9,399 bases of DNA, from contig DAOTTI010000164.1 in the NCBI GenBank assembly GCA_034437795.1, positions 1 through 9,399 on the forward strand, in the 5' to 3' direction. Origin of the DNA: DAOTTI01 sp034437795 (GTDB lineage Bacteria > Chloroflexota > UBA11872 > UBA12225). Shown here piece by piece: positions 5,381-9,399 of the stretch; the first letter of the stretch is position 1, and the number at the start of each line of letters is the position of its first letter. The translations under genes and the position numbers were made by a program. The notes beneath the pieces are model-generated. The model worked only from the letters and a program-made list of their open reading frames with translations. It did not search any database and was not told the origin of the DNA.

Positions 5381-6280
5381 TCACCTCTGAGTGATCCGCG
5401 ACCGCGCGCTCACCAGCCGCGCCGTGGCGGAGAGCAGGAGCACCAGCCCCACCAAGACCAGGGCGCCCGCCCAGGCCTGCCGGTGCCAGTCTTCGTACGG
5501 AGAGATGGCATAGGTGAAGATCTGCAGCGGGACGGCCGCGATCGGTTGGAAGAGATCCCAGCTCCAGTAGCGGTTACCGAATGCGGTGAACAGCAGCGGC
5601 GCGGTCTCGCCGGCGACGCGCGCCACCGCCAGCAGCGCGCCGGTGACGATCCCACCTAGCGCACTGGGAAACGTGACGCGCATGATCGTCTTCCAGCGCG
5701 GGACGCCGAGCGCCAGGCTGGCTTCGCGCAGGCCATCGGGGACCAGGCGCAGCATCTCTTCTGTCGCCCTGATCACCGTAGGCAGCATGATGATGGCCAG
5801 CGCCACGCCACCGGCCAGTGCCGAGAAGCTGCGCATCGGCAGCACTACCAGTGCATAGGCGAACAGGCCAACGGTGATCGAAGGGATGCCGGTGAGCACA
5901 TCCGTCATGAAGCGGATGGCCGTGGCCAGGCGGCTGTCCCGTCCGTACTCGGCCAGGTAGATGCCGGCGCCGGCCCCCACCGGCAGGCCCAGGGCGCAGG
6001 CCAGCGCGACCAGGACCAGCGTGCCGGCGATAGCGTTGGCCATCCCCCCGCCGGGCTCGCCGACCGGCTTGGGCGTCTCGGTGAAGAAGGCCAGGTCCAG
6101 CGCTGGCCCGCCCTGGACCACGACGTAGCCCAACACGGCGAGCAAGGCGCCCACGCTAAGCAGCGCCGTCGCCGCCACGACCGCCAGCATCACCCTGCTC
6201 ACCAGCCGGCGCCACCCGTAGCCTCGCCCTCCTCCCCGCCTCATTTTTCCGTCTTCCTTGTTCATTCTTCCTTCCTTCAT
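5381..6280 (-). CDS. pstA: Phosphate ABC transporter permease PstA
   Basis: PstA is one half of the inner-membrane phosphate channel and pairs with PstC. With the start at 6280 it has 299 residues. A basic N-terminus is followed by about six membrane segments; the first, about 30-55, reads MLAVVAATALLSVGALLAVLG. The EAA docking loop is REASLALGVPRWKTIMRVTF (185-204), followed by the PstA hallmark RVAGETAPLLFTAFGNRYWS (221-240). Also typical are GIYLAEYGRDSRL (106-118) and DVLTGIPSITVGLFAY (127-142). ATG at 6278-6280 overlaps the pstC stop as ATGA, with GGAGGGG about 7 nt upstream. That favours coupled translation and this start over ATG at 6307, 6265 or 6244. The first 18 residues (MKEGRMNKEDGKMRRGGG) are encoded by a purine-rich repeat-like stretch and look unconserved, so a start at one of the internal ATGs cannot be excluded. 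Confidence 0.94.
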   Translation of the reverse strand: MKEGRMNKEDGKMRRGGGRGYGWRRLVSRVMLAVVAATALLSVGALLAVLGYVVVQGGPALDLAFFTETPKPVGEPGGGMANAIAGTLVLVALACALGLPVGAGAGIYLAEYGRDSRLATAIRFMTDVLTGIPSITVGLFAYALVVLPMRSFSALAGGVALAIIMLPTVIRATEEMLRLVPDGLREASLALGVPRWKTIMRVTFPSALGGIVTGALLAVARVAGETAPLLFTAFGNRYWSWDLFQPIAAVPLQIFTYAISPYEDWHRQAWAGALVLVGLVLLLSATARLVSARSRITQR

Positions 6281-6281
6281 C
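6244..6281 (-). repeat. Purine-rich, repeat-like stretch at the pstC-pstA junction
   Basis: On the minus strand the junction reads ATGAAGGAAGGAAGAATGAA, then CAAGGAAGACGGAAAAATGA. These are two related blocks with AAGGAAGA and AATGA in each. Composition is much less GC-rich than the flanking genes. Three in-frame ATGs (6280, 6265, 6244), each preceded by an AAGGAAG- or GGAGG-like stretch, make the pstA start ambiguous. It resembles a degenerate short tandem repeat that has become coding. Confidence 0.45.
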
Positions 6282-7263
6282 CCTTCGCCCCTCCCCCCAT
6301 CCGCCAAACCAGCAGGCGCGCTACTGCGTTCACCAGCACCGTCACCAGCAGCAGGCCGAAGCCGACGGCCGTCAGCGCCGACAGGTAGAGGTCGTCCGTC
6401 GCCTCTGTGAACTCGTTGGCGATGACCGCCGCCATCGTGTAGCCGGGGGCGAATAGCGACGTGTGGATCTCGGGGCGGTTGCCGATGACCATGGTGACCG
6501 CCATGGTCTCACCCAGGGCGCGCCCCAGCCCGAGCAGGACCGCCCCGGCGATACCCGGACGGGCCATCGGCAGGACCGCCCACCGGATGGTCTCCCAGCG
6601 CGTCGCGCCCAGCGCCAGCATCGCCTCCCGTTGCTCGGTGGGCACGGAGCGGATCACGTCGCGCGAGACGGCGGCAATGGTGGGGATGATCATGATGGCC
6701 AGGATGAGGCCGCCGGCGAGCAGCCCTACGCCATACGCCGGCCCCTGGAAGAGGGGCAGGAAACCGAGGGTGGCGGCGAGCAGCGGTTCGCCGATCGTCC
6801 GCAGGAAGGGAGCCAGCACGAAGATCCCCCATAGGCCATACACCACGCTGGGGATCGCCGCCAGCAGCTCGACCAGGGAGGACGTGACCCCTCGCAGCCA
6901 GCCCGGCGCCAGCTCCGCCAGGAAGATCGCCGTGCCCAGCGCCACCGGGCCTGCAATCAGCAAGGCCAGCGCCGACGTGACCAGCGTACCGTAGATGAAC
7001 GGCAAGGCCCCGAAGACCTGGCGCACGGGGTCCCAGGCCGTGCCGGCCAGGAAGCCGGGGCCAAAGCGCTTCAGCGCCGGTAGCGCCCCTTCCAGCAGCT
7101 TCACCACGATGAGGAGCACCAGCACCGGGATACCCGCGCCCAGCAGCCGTACCAGTCCGGCGAATGCCGGGTCGGCGAGCCGGCCCGTGGCGCGCTGCCG
7201 CTCCCACAGGCGCTGGCCGTTTGGCCCCGCAGTTCGACTGGCATCACTGAGCATGGCGTCCAT
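6277..7263 (-). CDS. pstC: Phosphate ABC transporter permease PstC
   Basis: PstC is the partner of PstA in the inner-membrane phosphate channel. It has 328 residues, with a ~40-residue cytoplasmic N-terminus before the first membrane segment (about 41-58, LGAGIPVLVLLIVVKLLEG). Family signatures: FIYGTLVTSALALLIAGPVA (89-108), LAELAPGWLRG (115-125), LVELLAAIPSVVYGLWG (130-146). The EAA loop EAMLALGATRWETIRWAVLP (213-232) is followed by GLGRALGETMAVTMVIGN (245-262). About six membrane segments are visible. ATG at 7263 is used; ATG at 7254 is an alternative, and neither has a strong ribosome site. It lies 66 bp after pstS, and its TGA overlaps the pstA start codon, so the two permeases are probably made in equal amounts. 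Confidence 0.96.
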   Translation of the reverse strand: MDAMLSDASRTAGPNGQRLWERQRATGRLADPAFAGLVRLLGAGIPVLVLLIVVKLLEGALPALKRFGPGFLAGTAWDPVRQVFGALPFIYGTLVTSALALLIAGPVALGTAIFLAELAPGWLRGVTSSLVELLAAIPSVVYGLWGIFVLAPFLRTIGEPLLAATLGFLPLFQGPAYGVGLLAGGLILAIMIIPTIAAVSRDVIRSVPTEQREAMLALGATRWETIRWAVLPMARPGIAGAVLLGLGRALGETMAVTMVIGNRPEIHTSLFAPGYTMAAVIANEFTEATDDLYLSALTAVGFGLLLVTVLVNAVARLLVWRMGGGAKG

Positions 7264-7329
7264 GGCTCACCGGTGTCCGCATCGGAGGAGCTCGTGACGC
7301 GCGGCGCTGCCGCCACATCCTGCCCTCTC

Positions 7330-8442
7330 TTACGCCCCCCGCAGCCGTCTGCCCTGGAAGGTGATCTCCTTCACCTTGGCCTCTGCCTTCCGCACCACCT
7401 CCGCTGGGAGCGGCGCGTAGTGCAGGTCCGGAGCGTAGCGCTGGCCATCGTGCAGCGCCCACCAGAGGAAGTCCACCAACGCCTTCCCTTTCGCCTGGTC
7501 GGCCTGCTCACGGTAGACCAGGAGGTAGGTGAACCCTGCGATGGGGTAGCTCTGTTCTCCCGGCGCATTGACGATCGAGACCCGCAGGTCCTCCGGCATC
7601 CTGCCGGCCGCGCCGGCCGCGGCCGCCGTGGTGCTCCCCAGCGCCGGCTCGACAAACCGGCCGGCCTGGTTTTGCAGCGCCGCGGCGGGGAGCTTGTTCT
7701 GCACCGCATAGGCCAGCTCCACGTAGCCGATAGTCCCTGGGAGCTGCTTCACCTGCCCGGTCACGCCCTCGTTGCCCCTGGCCCCCAGCCCCACCGGCCA
7801 GCTCACGCTGGTGCCCTTGCCCACGCGCTCCTTCCAGGACGCGCTCACCGACGAGAGATAGTCGGTGAAGATGTTGGTCGTGCCGGAGCCGTCGGACCGG
7901 TACACCACGGCGATGTCGCTGGCGGGGAGCGTGACGCTGGGATTGAGCTGGGCGATGCGGGCATCATTCCACTTGCGCACCTCGCCCAGAAAGATGGCCG
8001 CCACCGCCTCGGGCGTCAGGCGCAATGGGCCGGTGACCCCTGGCAGGTTGTAGGTCACGACCACAGCCCCGATGACCGTGGGCAGGTGGATGATTGGCCC
8101 TGGCGCAGCCGCGAGCTGCTCGTCGGTCATCGGCGCATCGGAGGCGCCGAAGTCGACGGTGCGCTCCAGGATCTGCCGGATGCCGCCGCCGGATCCGATG
8201 GACTGATAGTTGATCCGTACGCCGGTCACCTGCTGGTAGACATCAAACCACTTCGAGTACAGCGGATAAGGAAAGGTTGCGCCCGCTCCCGTCAGCGCCG
8301 TTCCCTGACCGCCGCTGGGCCGGCCGCCTACCGGCGGCGCGGGTTGCGCTCCACCGCCACAGGCGCCCAGGGAAGGGCTCGCGAGCAGCAAGCCGCTGAT
8401 GGGAAGGAAGGTGCGACGCGTGGTCCGTCCGGTCATTAGCAC
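7330..8442 (-). CDS. pstS: Phosphate-binding protein PstS, predicted Tat-type lipoprotein
   Basis: PstS is the extracytoplasmic receptor that binds phosphate and delivers it to PstC-PstA. It has 370 residues. The N-terminus has a twin-arginine motif TRRTFLP (8-14) and a hydrophobic stretch. A lipobox LGAC follows, with Cys28 as the predicted lipidated residue. A Gly/Pro-rich linker leads into the mature domain at about 48. Phosphate-site motifs of the family are present: GAGATFPYPLYSKW (52-65), SIGSGGGIRQI (81-91), DFGASDAPM (97-105), RSDGSGTTNIFTDYL (182-196). The C-terminal FLWWALHDGQRYA and YAPLP are also typical. The start is GTG at 8440-8442: AGGAGG lies 11 nt upstream of it, whereas the ATG at 8436 is 17 nt away. 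It is the first transporter gene after phoR and probably has its own phosphate-controlled promoter in the 158-bp gap. Confidence 0.96.
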   Translation of the reverse strand: MLMTGRTTRRTFLPISGLLLASPSLGACGGGAQPAPPVGGRPSGGQGTALTGAGATFPYPLYSKWFDVYQQVTGVRINYQSIGSGGGIRQILERTVDFGASDAPMTDEQLAAAPGPIIHLPTVIGAVVVTYNLPGVTGPLRLTPEAVAAIFLGEVRKWNDARIAQLNPSVTLPASDIAVVYRSDGSGTTNIFTDYLSSVSASWKERVGKGTSVSWPVGLGARGNEGVTGQVKQLPGTIGYVELAYAVQNKLPAAALQNQAGRFVEPALGSTTAAAAGAAGRMPEDLRVSIVNAPGEQSYPIAGFTYLLVYREQADQAKGKALVDFLWWALHDGQRYAPDLHYAPLPAEVVRKAEAKVKEITFQGRRLRGA

Positions 8443-8453
8443 GAGTACGTTCG

Positions 8454-8494
8454 CCTCCTGGTGTCGATCTGGTGTCTAGCTCACACGACACCAG
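8454..8494 (-). promoter_or_regulatory. pstS leader: Shine-Dalgarno within alternative hairpins
   Basis: In the mRNA sense the leader reads CTGGTGTCG (8494-8486), then GACACCAG (8476-8469), then CGACACCAG (8466-8458), which runs directly into AGGAGG (8459-8454). The first arm can pair perfectly with either of the other two. The near pairing (8 bp, 10-nt loop) leaves the ribosome site free. The far pairing (9 bp) covers the first AG of AGGAGG. That geometry could tune pstS translation. The two direct copies could instead be an operator. Confidence 0.5.
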
Positions 8495-8502
8495 CGTAGG
8501 CC

Positions 8503-8557
8503 ACCGCCTTAAGCGGGCGTTGACGCGAAGATTAGGAGCAGGTAAAGACGGTGTAAG
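8503..8557 (-). promoter_or_regulatory. Putative PHO box: five 11-bp direct repeats upstream of pstS
   Basis: Reading the minus strand from 8557, five consecutive 11-mers begin CTTACA, TTTACC, CTAATC, GTCAAC and CTTAAG, each followed by five variable bases. The repeated T-rich/A-rich hexamer with 11-bp spacing matches the layout of PhoP-type binding sites, TT(A/C/T)A(C/T)A every 11 bp, known from Bacillus. The position, about 60-115 bp upstream of the pstS start and after the phoR stop, is where a PhoB/PhoP-activated promoter would be expected. Units are degenerate, and no clear -10 hexamer was identified. Confidence 0.5.
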
Positions 8558-8574
8558 CGTTTGGCGCCGGGCCC

Positions 8575-8609
8575 ACTCGCTACCCGCTACTCGCTACTCG
8601 CTACTCGTC
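8575..8609. repeat. Heptamer tandem array (ACTCGCT) across the phoR stop codon
   Basis: Five 7-bp units occur in a row: ACTCGCT (8575-8581), ACCCGCT, ACTCGCT, ACTCGCT, and ACTCGTC ending at 8609. The phoR stop (TAG on the minus strand, 8601-8603) lies inside the array, so the last two residues of PhoR (Asp-Glu) are encoded by the repeat. The stop and the C-terminus may thus derive from the repeat expansion. Confidence 0.85.
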
Positions 8610-9399
8610 ATCTTTCGGCGCGCCTGCCACCGGCAGCGCGAAGGTGAAGGTCGCGCCCTGCCCCTCGCCGGCGGACTCCGCCCAGATGCGCCCGCCGTGG
8701 ACTTGCAGCACGTGCTTGGCGATGGCCAGGCCGAGGCCGGTGCCCCCGCCGGAGCGGGCCCGATCGACCTTGTAGAAGCGCTCGAAGAGCCGCGGTAGCG
8801 CCTCCGGCGGGATCCCGATGCCGGTATCCGCGACGACCACCGCCACCTCGCCCTCCCGCGCCTGGGCGCGGACGGTCACCTCGCCACCCGGCGGGGTGAA
8901 CTTCAGCGCATTGTGTACCAGGTTCACGACCACGCGCTCCATCCATTCGGGATCGGCGTCGACTGGCGGCAGCCCTCCGGGGACGTCCACCGTCAGCCGC
9001 AGGCCCTGCCGCTCGGCCTGCGGGCGCAGGCGCTCCGCGCCCGCCGCGGCCACGGCGCCGAGGTCAATTGGCCGGCGGCGCAGGGTGACGTGCCCCGACT
9101 CGATGCGGGAGAGCGCCAGCAGCTCTTCGACCAGCTGGGCCAGGCCATCCACCTCCACGTGCATCCGCGCCAGGAACTCGCGGGCCACCTCCGGCGCCTC
9201 CAGCGCGCCGTCCTCAAGCGTTTCCACCACCGCCTTGAGCGCGGCCACCGGCGTACGGAGCTCGTGCGAGACGTTGGCGACGAACTCCCGCCGCATCGCT
9301 TCGGCGCGGCGCAACTCGCTCACGTCCTGTAGGATCAGGAGCGCGCGCCGGCCGCCGGCATCGCCACCGGGGATGCGTGAGGCCAGGATCTGGACAGCC
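8601..9399 (-). CDS. phoR: Phosphate-regulon sensor histidine kinase PhoR (N-terminal part beyond window)
   Basis: This membrane-associated histidine kinase senses phosphate status through Pst and PhoU and phosphorylates the response regulator PhoB/PhoP. The frame has no stop up to the right edge. The visible 265 residues begin with the tail of a PAS-like domain (VQILASRIPGG...ALLILQDVSELRR). Then comes the dimerisation box MRREFVANVSHELRTPVAAL, with the phospho-acceptor His encoded at 9264-9266. The ATPase domain has the N box NLVHNALKFTP, G1 ADTGIGIP, F box LFERFYKVDRA and G2 GGTGLGLAIAKHVL. A GTG at 9323 is in frame but lies within the PAS-HisKA linker, so it is not the start. PhoR rather than a generic kinase is inferred from the FVANVSHELRTP box with upstream PAS and from the pst genes immediately downstream. 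PhoB/PhoP should lie past the right edge. Confidence 0.9.
   Translation of the reverse strand, partial: AVQILASRIPGGDAGGRRALLILQDVSELRRAEAMRREFVANVSHELRTPVAALKAVVETLEDGALEAPEVAREFLARMHVEVDGLAQLVEELLALSRIESGHVTLRRRPIDLGAVAAAGAERLRPQAERQGLRLTVDVPGGLPPVDADPEWMERVVVNLVHNALKFTPPGGEVTVRAQAREGEVAVVVADTGIGIPPEALPRLFERFYKVDRARSGGGTGLGLAIAKHVLQVHGGRIWAESAGEGQGATFTFALPVAGAPKDDE

Noticed and set aside
7273..8439. Long plus-strand open frame (about 390 codons) antisense to pstS
   Set aside because: It follows from high GC and codon phase. No domain is recognisable, and the minus-strand PstS has its signal peptide and phosphate-site motifs.
9321..9323. GTG at 9323 as the phoR start
   Set aside because: The frame continues upstream to the window edge with PAS-like sequence running into the HisKA linker, so the kinase begins beyond the window.
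1..9399. A new defence, toxin-antitoxin or other undescribed multi-gene system
   Set aside because: All seven genes belong to recognised transport and phosphate-signalling families. The unusual content is limited to repeats and leader structures.

Overview
The window is very GC-rich, densely coded chromosomal DNA. Two transport gene clusters converge on each other. The gene content is ordinary for a free-living bacterium. Several traits together suggest Chloroflexota (a Thermomicrobia- or Anaerolineae-like lineage): high GC, a twin-arginine lipoprotein-type PstS, a fused double-domain iron-type permease, and above all tandem octamer and heptamer repeats scattered between and inside genes. This placement is an inference from style and was not tested by any search.

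Plus strand, 1-3414: the 3' part of a two-domain ABC permease of the FbpB/SfuB/PhnV type runs in from the left edge. A 62-bp spacer follows, then its ATPase of the FbpC/PotA/CysA type. The substrate-binding protein is not in the window, so ferric iron is the default guess and 2-aminoethylphosphonate or another anion remains possible. The ATPase reading frame is interrupted, without loss of frame, by two repeat-derived inserts. One is an octamer minisatellite between Walker A and the Q-loop. The other splits the C-terminal TOBE-like domain.

Convergent junction, 3415-3544: two near-identical small hairpins, then a heptamer array of the type CTTTGAA.

Minus strand, 9399 down to 3545: a complete high-affinity phosphate uptake and sensing cluster in the order phoR (partial, runs off the right edge), pstS, pstC, pstA, pstB, phoU. 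PstS captures phosphate outside the membrane, PstC and PstA form the channel, and PstB powers it. PhoU links transporter state to the sensor kinase PhoR, whose regulator PhoB/PhoP would be expected beyond the right edge. Between phoR and pstS is a run of five 11-bp units that looks like a PHO box. A pair of mutually exclusive hairpins then reaches into the pstS Shine-Dalgarno sequence. The pstB-phoU gap is almost filled by an inverted-repeat copy of the same octamer family that invaded the ATPase gene.

I see no defence system, CRISPR array, transposase, phage gene or RNA gene. The most unusual content is the repeat biology: octamer arrays tolerated inside a conserved ATPase, heptamer arrays at gene ends, and a repeat-like stretch encoding the start of PstA.
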